Below, in pieces: positions 43,101-46,438 of a DNA stretch of 64,000 bases. Position 1 is the stretch's first letter; the number at the start of each line of letters is the position of its first letter. Origin of the DNA: Mactra quadrangularis (lineage: Eukaryota; Mollusca; Bivalvia; Venerida; Mactridae); contig CM046299.1 in the NCBI GenBank assembly GCA_025267735.1, forward strand, positions 33,184,887-33,248,886, in the 5' to 3' direction. Below the pieces are notes generated by a model, which saw only the letters and a program-made list of their open reading frames with translations, was not told the DNA's origin and did not search any database. A program made the translations under genes and the position numbers.

Positions 43101-43427
43101 TCCATCACGTCTTGATAACTCTTGTTTTTATTGTCTAAAAGTGAAGACGTCAAAAAGGTTGATGGAATCGAAGTAACCAACGCTGGCTCGAACAATATTT
43201 CGCATACTCATCAAATCATGAATCAAATAGCTGATAAAGGTAAATACTTTCATATGTTTTAAACTGCCGAAGGTCACGCTATATGTTTTTCTAATTCCTC
43301 TATTTCAGTTTTGTTAGCCATCATTATTGGATTCATTGTTTATAAGAAAGTTGCGGTTAAAAGAAATACAATTAGTCAATTAGACAACAGAGAAATGCCG
43401 ACAAAAACACGGTATAAAACTTCATGA
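1108..43427 (+). CDS. Gene model: C-terminal part of a VWA7/hemicentin-like transmembrane glycoprotein (10 exons, N-terminus outside the window)
   Basis: Ten exons join with consistent phases: 1108-1181, 4743-4905, 5722-5819, 6194-6344, 7473-7636, 14225-14336, 14659-14857, 15209-15305, 21638-21719 and 43309-43427, about 415 residues in all. Every border used is AG/GT. The product is rich in N-glycosylation sequons (NVT, NIT, NGS, NNT, NTT, NST, NDT), so it is probably secreted or extracellular. Segments such as VTVDDTMTQLIVKV, then a P..NGQW motif, then PFYVGIEGIDKSGN resemble the beta-sandwich region that follows the VWA domain in VWA7 and the hemicentin N-terminus. This is family recognition by eye. 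The VWA domain itself is not in the window and would lie upstream. Exons 9 and 10 together form a transmembrane helix with a short basic tail, giving a type I topology. CLCA-type proteins are an alternative because they also combine VWA, beta domains and a C-terminal helix. I am confident that it is a gene and moderately confident of the family. Confidence 0.72.
1690..2520 (+). pseudogene. LINE C-terminal fragment with 3' UTR (5'-truncated)
   Basis: An open frame at 1766-2128 encodes TKLRISGFNLRIQTGRYSN and onward, with the LINE C-terminal zinc-knuckle pattern C-x2-C...DEFHF...C (FCQIC, EDEFHFIFKC). The upstream part of the domain (SIKDSFCLEPFLDTIISRKY) is in another frame before about 1813, so one frameshift breaks it. 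About 390 bp of T-rich 3' UTR follow, ending AATAAATGTAT, and then a pentamer array. It lies in the intron between exons 1 and 2. The remnant at 44270-45215 has the same C-terminal layout and is probably the same family. Confidence 0.8.
2521..2634 (+). repeat. (GTTCT)n microsatellite at a LINE 3' end
   Basis: About 23 perfect pentamers directly follow the LINE 3' UTR, so the array is best read as the LINE's own 3' tail, later expanded. Confidence 0.95.
2635..4145. repeat. Intron with dispersed repeat (2870-3190) and GC palindrome
   Basis: 2870-3190 is repeated inverted at 60975-61290 at clearly high similarity. GCGAGCGCTCGC (3262-3273) is a 12-bp palindrome that recurs at 4572-4583. The rest is AT-rich with no coding signal. 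Confidence 0.6.
4150..4447 (-). repeat. tRNA-derived SINE, minus strand
   Basis: On the minus strand a tRNA-like head has box A (TAGCGCAGTTGGTAGCG) and box B (GGTTCGAATCCC) at about 4365-4445. The body toward 4150 contains TTTCCTGGACCATT and ATTACCAGTACTCACC, shared in diverged form with the SINEs at 26425 and 51904, whose tRNA heads differ. Confidence 0.75.
4560..4640. other. GC-rich, CpG-dense palindromic block
   Basis: About 80 bp of GCGAGCGCTCGC-type repeats in otherwise AT-rich DNA, able to form hairpins. It lies about 100 bp before exon 2. Function unknown. Confidence 0.6.
4743..4905 (+). CDS. Exon 2: start of the beta-sandwich domain
   Basis: Acceptor TTTTCCCTTTTCAG ends at 4742; donor CTG|GTAAGT after 4905. 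It encodes 54 residues, including an NVT sequon and a VDDTMTQLIVKVILS strand-like segment followed by PSG. It ends in phase 1, which exon 3 continues (G|GT). Confidence 0.75.
5033..5720. other. Intron 2
   Basis: AT-rich intron. No repeat or RNA gene recognised. Confidence 0.5.
5722..5819 (+). CDS. Exon 3: beta-sandwich domain
   Basis: Acceptor TTTTTTATTAG ends at 5721; donor CAT|GTAAGT after 5819. It encodes GTVMTNITNIQTIKHL and onward, with two sequons (NIT, NGS), and ends in phase 0. Confidence 0.75.
5965..6155 (+). repeat. ~185-bp dispersed repeat with an empty Harbinger target site
   Basis: It matches, in inverted orientation, the DNA on both sides of the 12811-13477 element. The site around 6003-6006 (reverse strand AAATTAACC) corresponds to the TTA flanks of that element without the insertion. 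A central ~40 bp (GAAAAGTAAGTAATAAACTG) is in direct orientation in both copies while its flanks are inverted. Confidence 0.75.
6194..6344 (+). CDS. Exon 4: beta-sandwich domain
   Basis: Acceptor CCTTTTTTGCAG ends at 6193; donor GCAA|GTATGT after 6344. It encodes PKDNGQWSISNRNNNTAEV and onward. The P..GQW pattern and the following EVMIQGLSPVSI match the post-VWA domain layout of VWA7 and hemicentins. It ends in phase 1. Confidence 0.75.
6720..6990 (+). repeat. tRNA-derived SINE (same family as 50793-51085)
   Basis: A degenerate head (box A TTGCTCAGTTAGTAG, box B GGATCGATTCC) is followed by a body with GGTCATTCTCCTGCCTACTA, CAGTCACTGACGGAAGTATA and TGGTTAACAGCTAAATC. The second copy at 50793 carries the same blocks in order. 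Confidence 0.85.
7473..7636 (+). CDS. Exon 5: beta-sandwich domain
   Basis: Acceptor TTCATTTTTTAG ends at 7472; donor CAG|GTGATG after 7636. It starts by completing a codon (A|AT) and encodes NKNYRMKIVVNGADKITN and onward, with NIT and NTT sequons. It ends in phase 0. Confidence 0.72.
7751..9557. mobile_element. ~1.8-kb repeat element with GGAACGATG ends
   Basis: The left end GGAACGATGACC at 7751 and the right end GACATCGTTCCA at 9546-9557 are inverted. The first ~230 bp recur at 24624-24800 (including CTCATGGCAAGGTTTATCTT). A second right end lies at 26039-26050. No transposase is seen. Boundaries are inferred from the repeated ends. Confidence 0.5.
7985..8750. repeat. Degenerate ~150-bp tandem array
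   Basis: Variants of AGTTATGTCCCTT recur near 8034, 8190, 8340, 8505 and 8643, with AAATTTTAAC-type segments between them, giving about five diverged units. It ends in a block with GGCAACGCCGACGC. From memory it resembles a widespread mollusc repeat. Confidence 0.65.
9558..10548. other. Intronic DNA without recognised features
   Basis: AT-rich; the short ORFs here have no recognisable motif or coding bias. Confidence 0.5.
10549..10670. mobile_element. Palindromic MITE-like element
   Basis: Arms GTGTAAGATCGATTTATAT (10549-10567) and its complement (10652-10670) are perfect. A central hairpin has 14-bp perfect arms (10595-10608 and 10612-10625) and a 3-nt loop. No clear target duplication. 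Confidence 0.8.
10680..11620. other. Intronic DNA without recognised features
   Basis: AT-rich; nothing supported. Confidence 0.4.
11621..11950. repeat. Two-copy ~160-bp tandem duplication
   Basis: The blocks starting at 11621 and 11781 share in order CTTCTT, TGAAAATCACA, GGCGTCGCTT, ATGCGCTTTAATCAA and TCACTGTCAC, with considerable divergence. Confidence 0.7.
11960..12660. other. Intronic DNA with one small hairpin
   Basis: TTATTTGTTTGG (12498-12509) pairs with 12519-12530 around a 9-nt loop. Otherwise nothing is recognised. Confidence 0.5.
12665..12810 (-). repeat. Left part of the ~185-bp dispersed repeat split by the Harbinger-like element
   Basis: Inverted match to 5965-6155; the remainder continues at 13478-13505 after the insertion. 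Confidence 0.75.
12811..13477. mobile_element. Non-autonomous PIF/Harbinger-like DNA transposon (667 bp)
   Basis: Terminal inverted repeats GGCCGGTATTCC (12811-12822; complement 13466-13477) are flanked by TTA on both sides (12808-12810, 13478-13480). GG-starting ends with a TWA 3-bp duplication are typical of PIF/Harbinger. Sub-terminal repeats of the form CGTGARCGTGAAACG occur near both ends. It has no transposase ORF. The related site at 5965-6155 lacks it, confirming the borders. Confidence 0.85.
13510..14224. other. Intronic DNA without recognised features
   Basis: AT-rich; leads to the exon 6 acceptor. No repeat recognised. Confidence 0.4.
14225..14336 (+). CDS. Exon 6: beta-sandwich domain
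   Basis: Acceptor TTTGTTGCAG ends at 14224; donor TCGG|GTAAAA after 14336. It encodes PFYVGIEGIDKSGNMIKRLD and onward. A phase-0 start agrees with exon 5, 6.6 kb upstream; it ends in phase 1. Confidence 0.75.
14659..14857 (+). CDS. Exon 7: second beta domain
   Basis: Acceptor TTTGTTACAG ends at 14658; donor CCAC|GTAAGT after 14857. It encodes 66 residues with NST, NIT and NDT sequons and two cysteines (IIHCYAH, YICNPG) that could pair. It ends in phase 2. Confidence 0.75.
15209..15305 (+). CDS. Exon 8: second beta domain
   Basis: Acceptor TATTTTGCAG ends at 15208; donor AAC|GTGAGT after 15305. One base completes the phase-2 codon of exon 7, then MLTIKISYKITGYYVDGL and onward. It ends in phase 0. 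Confidence 0.72.
15614..15774. repeat. (CTTTA)n microsatellite
   Basis: About 32 perfect pentamers. Unlike the other pentamer array, no LINE 3' end was recognised next to it. Confidence 0.95.
15811..16538. mobile_element. Tc1/mariner-like non-autonomous element (728 bp)
   Basis: Inverted repeats of 30 bp (15811-15840 and 16509-16538; starting TAGGTCGTTTGCGTTAA) differ at one base. TA flanks both ends (15809-15810, 16539-16540). No ORF. Family assignment rests only on the TA duplication. Confidence 0.8.
16540..17300. other. Intronic DNA with a short imperfect repeat
   Basis: CATATTGAAAATAT occurs twice at 16793-16855 in a GGACC/GGCCC context. No coding signal. Confidence 0.4.
17309..17327. 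repeat. Hairpin AAGGGCCATGATGGCCCTT
   Basis: Nine-base perfect arms around one base, lying beyond the 3' side of the minus-strand LINE. It could be part of its 3' end or an independent repeat. Confidence 0.6.
17440..21388 (-). pseudogene. RNase-H-bearing LINE (5'-truncated, inactive), minus strand
   Basis: Read on the minus strand: a pre-RT region with GAPGEDGIHYSIIKNLPDIA (about 21270-21210), RT (21157-20639: YRPISLTSTFTKLM, VFLDLTAAFDKLW, GYLQGSVLSPIIF), RT thumb/connection to 19780, an RNase H domain (IYTDGSKD at about 19780; LYSDSLSSLQAI; WIPSHVGIEGNKIADKTA in 18159-17479) and a C-terminal PHCQANETFEHLLFECPKY knuckle. The conserved RT box with the two catalytic aspartates is missing: after NTLNDTLTKVI the frame stops and resumes at LIKTIKHGLKSIQHAL. 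Stops and frameshifts also occur elsewhere (one near 20210). The RNase H motif is split by the insertion at 18293-19772. An RNase H places it among I/Loa/R1/Outcast-like elements, not CR1. It lies antisense in intron 8. Confidence 0.9.
18293..19772. mobile_element. 1.48-kb DNA transposon inserted in the LINE RNase H motif (hAT-like)
   Basis: ATCCTTA flanks both ends (18286-18292 and 19773-19779). Removing the insert plus one copy rejoins YTDGSKD with PDNKLAGAG in frame, which fixes the borders. Near the ends CAGGTTTTTAC (18297) and its inverse GTAAAACCCTG (19757-19767) match at 10 of 11. CAGGG-type ends with a 7-8-bp duplication suggest hAT, although the CAGG lies 4-5 bp inside. Sub-terminal GGACGCAGG/GCGTCC palindromes occur at both ends. 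No transposase was recognised; a 67-aa ORF at 18640-18843 has no known motif. Confidence 0.75.
21389..21637. other. Intron 8 just before exon 9
   Basis: Unique-looking sequence ending in the exon 9 acceptor. Confidence 0.4.
21638..21719 (+). CDS. Exon 9: acidic stalk and first half of the transmembrane helix
   Basis: Acceptor TATCGTTTCAG ends at 21637; donor CTAC|GTAAGA after 21719. It encodes SSEEEADQIQSDTP followed by the hydrophobic run IASIVGGVAAALL. Phase 0 at the start matches exon 8; phase 1 at the end matches 43309. If the donor is not used, the frame continues RKKKQ-stop at 21734-21736, with AATAAA at 21759-21764. Confidence 0.65.
21759..21764 (+). promoter_or_regulatory. Possible proximal polyadenylation signal (AATAAA)
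   Basis: AATAAA lies 23 bases after the stop reached by reading through the exon 9 donor. It could end a short isoform whose 13-residue hydrophobic run is probably too short to span a membrane. AATAAA is common by chance in such AT-rich DNA. Confidence 0.3.
22020..22490. repeat. ~163-bp tandem repeat (3+ units) with AGGTCAAAGGTCA
   Basis: Units start near 22022, 22180, 22275 and 22435 with (A)ATTTCCACCACNGATTGAT. Each full unit carries GTGTGTCGC and ends GGTCAAAGGTCA...GGGCA. Unit 2 lacks about 65 bp internally. A diverged single piece lies at 42990-43090. Confidence 0.8.
22500..23180. other. Intronic DNA without recognised features
   Basis: No repeat or coding signal recognised. Confidence 0.4.
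23180..23600. other. Unassigned stretch with a 127-aa minus-strand ORF
   Basis: The ORF 23182-23565 (-) matches nothing I recognise. It contains a palindrome TCCGAGATCTCGGA near 23233 and an ATGGCGGCTCG motif near 23383 on the other strand. Probably non-coding repeat DNA. Confidence 0.25.
24155..24487 (-). pseudogene. Possible PHD-like zinc-finger fragment
   Basis: A 110-aa minus-strand ORF has VQCDTCGHWVHTTHYC followed by FFCKCC, resembling the C-x2-C...W-V-H...C-x2-C half of a PHD finger; an upstream CKHTC replaces the usual C-x2-C. Such fingers occur in some LINE ORF1s and DNA transposon proteins. The tail after FKDNCLMM is hydrophobic and looks non-coding. Confidence 0.35.
24624..24800. 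repeat. Second copy of the GGAACGATG-ended repeat (left end)
   Basis: Shares GGAACGATGTCCTGAACTTA, the AGACTT...GTGGTTTGCTCATGG segment and CAAGGTTTATCTT with 7751-7980. The right end may be at 26039-26050. Confidence 0.7.
25471..25565. repeat. Nested palindrome cluster
   Basis: CCGTAACTCTAG occurs three times. 25540-25565 is a perfect 26-bp palindrome centred on GGTACC; AGTTACGGAA/TTCCGTAACT and CAACCCTGGCAGGGTTG are further palindromes in the same 95 bp. Confidence 0.85.
25566..26020. other. Intronic DNA with a GGGTTGAGTTGTCCCGT echo
   Basis: GGGTTGAGTTGTCCCGT near 25815 resembles the inverted-repeat block at 28167-28259. Otherwise nothing is recognised. Confidence 0.4.
26023..26050. repeat. 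Perfect 12-bp-arm palindrome
   Basis: TGGAACGATGTC, loop TTAG, GACATCGTTCCA. The same ends bound the repeat elements at 7751-9557 and 24624. Confidence 0.9.
26425..26633 (-). repeat. tRNA-derived SINE, minus strand (same family as 51904-52113)
   Basis: On the minus strand the head has TGGGGTAGTGGTTAGCATG (box A region) and GGGTTTGAGTCC (box B). The body includes GACGGCCAGCTGTTCCT, TTTCCTGGACTCTTCTATCA and CCAGTACTAACTTACCCT on the + strand. Confidence 0.85.
26640..27055. other. Intronic DNA without recognised features
   Basis: AT-rich; nothing supported. Confidence 0.4.
27060..27133. mobile_element. Short palindromic MITE-like element
   Basis: CATTCTCGTTCCC at the left is inverted as GGGTACGAGAATG at the right; inside, AGATTCTC and GAGAATCT form a second arm pair. 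74 bp in total. Confidence 0.7.
27140..28160. other. Intronic DNA without recognised features
   Basis: Short ORFs on both strands show no recognisable motif. Confidence 0.4.
28167..28259. repeat. Inverted repeat CTCAACCCGAGGCAACTCAA
   Basis: The left arm 28167-28186 matches the complement of 28239-28259 with one mismatch and one extra base. TTGAGTTG motifs also lie between the arms. Confidence 0.75.
28635..28765. repeat. SINE-like repeat (same family as 43905-44045)
   Basis: Shared blocks in order: GTGACC, GGTTTTGATTGGCT-like, AGGCAACCGGTGTTGACTAC, TATATCGCC...GGCGATAA (a hairpin) and AATGATATTGACC-like. Confidence 0.7.
28770..30040. other. Intronic DNA with clustered TGGTCCG motifs
   Basis: TGGTCCG/GTCCGC recurs near 29383, 29486, 29518, 29612 and 29957-29990 (CTGGTCCGCTGGTCCG). 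No known family. Confidence 0.4.
33000..33672. repeat. 196-bp tandem array (3.4 units) inserted in the LINE
   Basis: GTTTTCTACACATCA-like starts occur at 33000, 33197, 33393 and 33588 (periods 197, 196, 195). Each unit has ATGACATCCAGTTCGTGTT and AACTTAATATATCTA-like blocks. It separates SSSL of the endonuclease from LLYTSNRNIVSF. Target duplication and element ends could not be fixed; it may be the repeat core of a pearl/Helentron-type element. Confidence 0.85.
34237..34260 (-). other. 2A-like peptide motif in the LINE N-terminus
   Basis: GDFHPNPGP at residues 57-65 of the ORF, after a hydrophobic stretch (LLTWLSIILLQC). It keeps the NPGP core but has H-P where canonical 2A has E-x. 2A-like motifs are known at the N-terminus of some non-LTR ORFs. 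Confidence 0.6.
34440..34880. other. Intronic DNA, possibly the 5' UTR of the minus-strand LINE
   Basis: It lies just upstream (minus sense) of the LINE ORF. No coding signal; the LINE 5' end was not located. Confidence 0.35.
34890..37555. repeat. Long degenerate tandem-repeat tract with a ~360-bp higher-order unit
   Basis: GAACAAGTTACAGAG/TACAAAGTTTG-like and GTACCAAAACACTAAG-like blocks recur throughout. In the right half ACAGTAGAAC-type starts at 36601, 36959 and 37320 define a 358-361-bp unit; the first and third units are nearly identical. In the left half a ~120-bp spacing is seen (36278, 36400). A hAT element interrupts it at 35287. Confidence 0.8.
35287..36012. mobile_element. Non-autonomous hAT element (726 bp)
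   Basis: Ends TAGGGCTGCAACGATTCG (35287) and, inverted, CGATTC...GAATCGTTGCAGCACTA (36012), flanked by a perfect 8-bp duplication GTTATTAC (35279-35286, 36013-36020). TCGATTCGAT repeats occur sub-terminally at both ends. No transposase. An 8-bp duplication with GGGCTGCAACGAT ends is typical of hAT. Confidence 0.93.
37555..37605 (-). repeat. tRNA-like 3' half (SINE fragment), minus strand
   Basis: On the minus strand GTGGGTTCGTATCCCAC gives a T-arm and box B; no box A accompanies it. Confidence 0.5.
37819..37840. repeat. Perfect hairpin TCACGGCGT-TGAG-ACGCCGTGA
   Basis: Nine-base arms and a four-base loop, standing out for GC content in AT-rich DNA. Confidence 0.8.
38107..38304 (+). pseudogene. 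Possible Mutator-like transposase domain fragment
   Basis: The frame encodes SKFLATLNIKPIPKGNLQKM and onward, with VDSVAKSSLSDAA, similar by eye to the start of the Mutator-like domain found in many mollusc and cnidarian transposon proteins (F-L-x2-L-N-I-P..., then x-V-A-x2-S). A GACAG before it could be a splice acceptor. The frame stops after about 65 residues, so at most one exon or a fossil remains. Confidence 0.4.
38310..43140. other. Large intron segment, mostly featureless
   Basis: AT-rich. It holds a stop-to-stop frame at 39652-39892 (about 80 residues, including YRYERLIERSVEARMFED and acidic LLEEFGEEELF) that looks coding-like but matches nothing I recognise; a 153-aa ORF at 38746-39207 without recognisable motif; and a relic of the 163-bp repeat at 42990-43090. 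Confidence 0.35.
43142..43239 (+). CDS. Exon-like segment, alternative or orphan
   Basis: A pyrimidine-rich stretch and AAAAG precede it and AAAG|GTAAAT follows it. Only one frame is open across it (EDVKKVDGIEVTNAGSNNIS and onward); the others stop quickly. It needs a phase-2 donor and ends in phase 1, so it can join exon 10 but not exon 9. Exon 7 ends in phase 2 and could join it directly if exons 8 and 9 were skipped, but the helix would then have only about 11 hydrophobic residues. It may also be a relic of a duplicated exon. Confidence 0.4.
43309..43427 (+). CDS. Exon 10: second half of the transmembrane helix and cytoplasmic tail
   Basis: Acceptor CCTCTATTTCAG ends at 43308. It encodes LLAIIIGFIVYKK, then a basic tail of about 25 residues ending KTRYKTS and TGA at 43425-43427. 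Joined in phase 1 to exon 9 it gives one uninterrupted hydrophobic helix of about 25 residues followed by positive charges, which is why the two exons are assigned to one gene despite the 21.6-kb gap. Confidence 0.65.
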
Positions 43428-43516
43428 TGTACCAGAGGAACTTTTTATAATGAACTTTCGATCATTGAAAATCTATTATGAAATGTTAATGATATTCACA
43501 GTGTATCATTTTTTAC

Positions 43517-43522
43517 AATAAA
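43517..43522 (+). promoter_or_regulatory. Polyadenylation signal of the glycoprotein gene
   Basis: AATAAA occurs 90 bases after the exon 10 stop, a normal distance for a short 3' UTR. Confidence 0.5.
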
Positions 43523-43904
43523 CATCATACTGCATGAACGATATTGATATATACTGATGTAGAGCAATTGCTCCTTTGTGTTGCTTGTCATTTAAATTGG
43601 GATAGAAAATATGGGAACTTTATTTCTAGATTTTAAATTTAGATGAAAGAAAGATTTTGAATAGACCGTTAGAATATTGTCAACCATATACAAATTTACC
43701 TTGGTAATAAATAAGGTACTTATAAACATGAGGAAACATCTTTATCGCTGAACGGGTTTTATACGGAACCTGTCAACTTTTGCCACCTGTGGCGAATTCT
43801 CAAAAATAATGACTTGGTCACTGACAAGTAATAGGAAAATGAATTGTCCATATCAAAGTACAAATGGTACACATTCCTTTTTTACTTGTTGATGGTTATT
43901 TTCT

Positions 43905-44045
43905 TATCATGTGACCTAAAATGAATGGTTTTGATTGGCTAAAGGCAACCGATGTCGACTACAAAATGCTCAAATCCTGATGGTTGTATATATCGCCCTC
44001 CAGAAACGGCGATAACAATGTCAATGATAAACAAATATTGTTTAC
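43905..44045. repeat. SINE-like repeat with hairpin (same family as 28635)
   Basis: GGTTTTGATTGGCTAAAGGC, AACCGATGTCGACTAC and TATATCGCC...GGCGATAA match 28635-28765. A microsatellite follows about 25 bp later. Confidence 0.7.
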
Positions 44046-44069
44046 TTTTTAAAAAATGTCTATATAATA

Positions 44070-44115
44070 AAGAAAGAAAGAAAGAACGAAAGAAAGAAAG
44101 AGAAAGAAAGGAGAA
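44070..44115. repeat. (GAAA)n microsatellite
   Basis: Slightly interrupted tetramers (AAAGAAAGAAAGAACG...). Confidence 0.9.
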
Positions 44116-44269
44116 GGTCACAATGACACATATAAAGTTAAATACAATTGCATAGAACAAAAATACAGTGTAAGACATCCATTGCAATATTTGAACAAAC
44201 GTTTGATAAAAATATCCTAGTTTCTAAACAAAATTCTATCACGTTCCTCAAAAGCTTTACTTATAAAAA

Positions 44270-45215
44270 TGCCAAGATTTCTAATACGTTATTTGTTATC
44301 TGAATTGATAAGGTCAGCAAATTTATACATGCTTGGTCTTAACCAGTAATATTTAGGTATATATTGTTTTCTTAAATTATTATATATGGAGCATTCCAAG
44401 ACAAAATGCAATTCGTCTTCTAAAATATCACAACTAAAACATTTTCTATTATGTAAAGGAATTACGTAACCCCTAGACCATCTGTCAGAAAAATAACCCA
44501 TTTAAAAATTTTTATTAAAGAGTGTATACAGGATAGGTAGTAAAACATTTTTACAACAATAAAAAAATTCGTTCAGTAACAAATCAGGTCCACTAGATTT
44601 ATTATTTTTCAATTAGTTGATAGCAGATATTATCTCATCACGTGATATTAATGTATTAAGCTCATCTAACATAACTTTATATCCTTTACGTTCGTAATAT
44701 TTGACAAAGTGAAGAACGCCTTCATCCGGTGAAAAACATCGATCAGCGGGATCATTAATAGATTTAAGATAATTTTGAAAAGAGTCAATTGAAATATTTG
44801 ATTGTTTATACCACATGTTTCTTTAAGCATTTTCCAATATAAGCGCGCGGTTTTATTTGCTTATTACATAATAATTTATCAGTTCTATTTTTATCATATT
44901 CAAACCTAGACCGTCTTAAAACAGATTTATATTCAGACCGAGATATGTATATTGACCTAGCTTAAAATCATTTCCGTTCCTGCCATTTCTAAGACCAGTC
45001 TGCTTACACAAATCTAGCAGCAATCTACCGTTACTGTTTACATCTTTGGAAAATCTAGGTAAAATCATATCAGGGTATAATCATCAGGCAATATATCATA
45101 ATTATGGCAGTCAAATTCTACATAGTCTGGAAGGGTGGATGTACGGGCATTAAAATCGCCAAATAATAAACAATAATAATCATCTGATTTAATAAGTGCA
45201 ATAGGATATATTGGG
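44270..45215 (-). pseudogene. LINE remnant with internal deletions, minus strand
   Basis: Minus-strand pieces in order: endonuclease (YYCLLFGDFNARTSTLPDY; GRLLLDLCKQTGLR), pre-RT (FQNYLKSINDPADRCFSPDE, SRDEIISAIN), a short RT piece (GYFSDRWSRGYVIPLH) and the C-terminal knuckle (CFSCDILEDELHFVLECSIY ... RPSMYKFADLINSDNK). The order is preserved but most of the RT is gone. The C-terminus resembles the fragment at 1766-2128. Confidence 0.85.
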
Positions 45216-45299
45216 AGCCGGGCAACTAGTCCCATTGACAACTGGTCCCATGTCGATTTGACAACGGTGGGCTGGTGGTGATTAACGTGTGATGATAAC

Positions 45300-45830
45300 A
45301 TGACGTAATTATGTCAAACGGTCAAAATTTCAAAACATTTAAAAGCGTTAAAACAAAAATTAAAGTTTTTAGTCAAAAAGGAAGTAAAAGTTCAAGATGA
45401 AAAAAATGACGTCAACCATCGAAGTGTTGTAAAATTTTGTGTCGGTCTTAAGAAAACACCAACAGAAACACTAAAATTTAATCAGCCTGCTGATGAATAT
45501 GATAAATGCAGCCCAGCTTTTGTGTATAAATGGAACGCACATTTTAGGAGCGGAAAATAATTGTACGTATATCAAGCTGAATTTTACAGAATACATGGCA
45601 CTGATGTGGACATTAATGTTGTTTTAATATTTACAAGTTACCTCGACTATTGACAAATTTATAGAAAATTTCGTAGAACAACCCTCGTAGTTAAATTGGC
45701 ACACTGAAATAACATGATTTTGAGACAATTTAACTCGAAAATGAGTATGATCAGAGTAAACCAAAATGAGTATTTAAATATTCTGGAGCATGCTGTCTTT
45801 TTTTAAAAAAAAACGTGAGTTAAAATAATT
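45300..45830. other. Intergenic DNA without recognised features
   Basis: Downstream of the glycoprotein gene; AT-rich. Confidence 0.4.
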
Positions 45831-45834
45831 TAGT

Positions 45835-46438
45835 CAACCATATCACTAACAGGGAGCTAATTTAAAGTTTTATTTGTTTATGACATAGAGAGATAGCAAA
45901 CAAATGAACCATATAAATTTATTTTGAGTAGATCGCAGTCTGTATTTATAAAGTGTCTTGGTCAAACTAATATACCAAAATAAACTCGCATTATCAAAGT
46001 GACATTGGATAACGGATATGATGATACGTATTTTGATGTAATCTGTTAGAAATTTACTTTTCCTGTACAGAAATTTAGCATTTGCCATTAGATCAACATT
46101 GATCCTAAAAGGCTCTATGGTATTTAACAGATTTAGTTGGTTTGATACTTCGACCATTTCAACTTTTTAGATCAGATTTAGAAGAAAGTTACGTTTGGAA
46201 CGAAAGAATGAATACGGCTTTGCTAAGATGTAAAGAAAGTTTATTGCAGACAAGCCACTCACAGATTTTATTTCAGTGGACAGTGTACTTTTAATTTCAC
46301 TTATTTTTTTTTCCCAGATACAAAAATTCCAGAGTCTTCTGCGTATAATGCATGAAATCATATTATTTACTTATATTAAAAAATTAAAGGTGTCCCAGAA
46401 TGGACCCTTGTGTTCCATCGCATAATACTTTGAGTTGA
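45835..46438 (-). pseudogene. 3' half of a CR1-like LINE split by another LINE, minus strand
   Basis: Minus sense from 46438: a degenerate Q-G-S-I-L-G box, then EIKSTLSTEIKSVSGL, then ANAKFLYRKSKFLTDY and VIQCHFDNASLFWY. These are consecutive RT segments of CR1-like LINEs and continue the element at 49188-50200. The catalytic region between them is degenerate. Confidence 0.8.

Noticed and set aside
44070..44155. Lysine/glutamate-rich ORF
   Set aside because: Translation of the (GAAA)n run.
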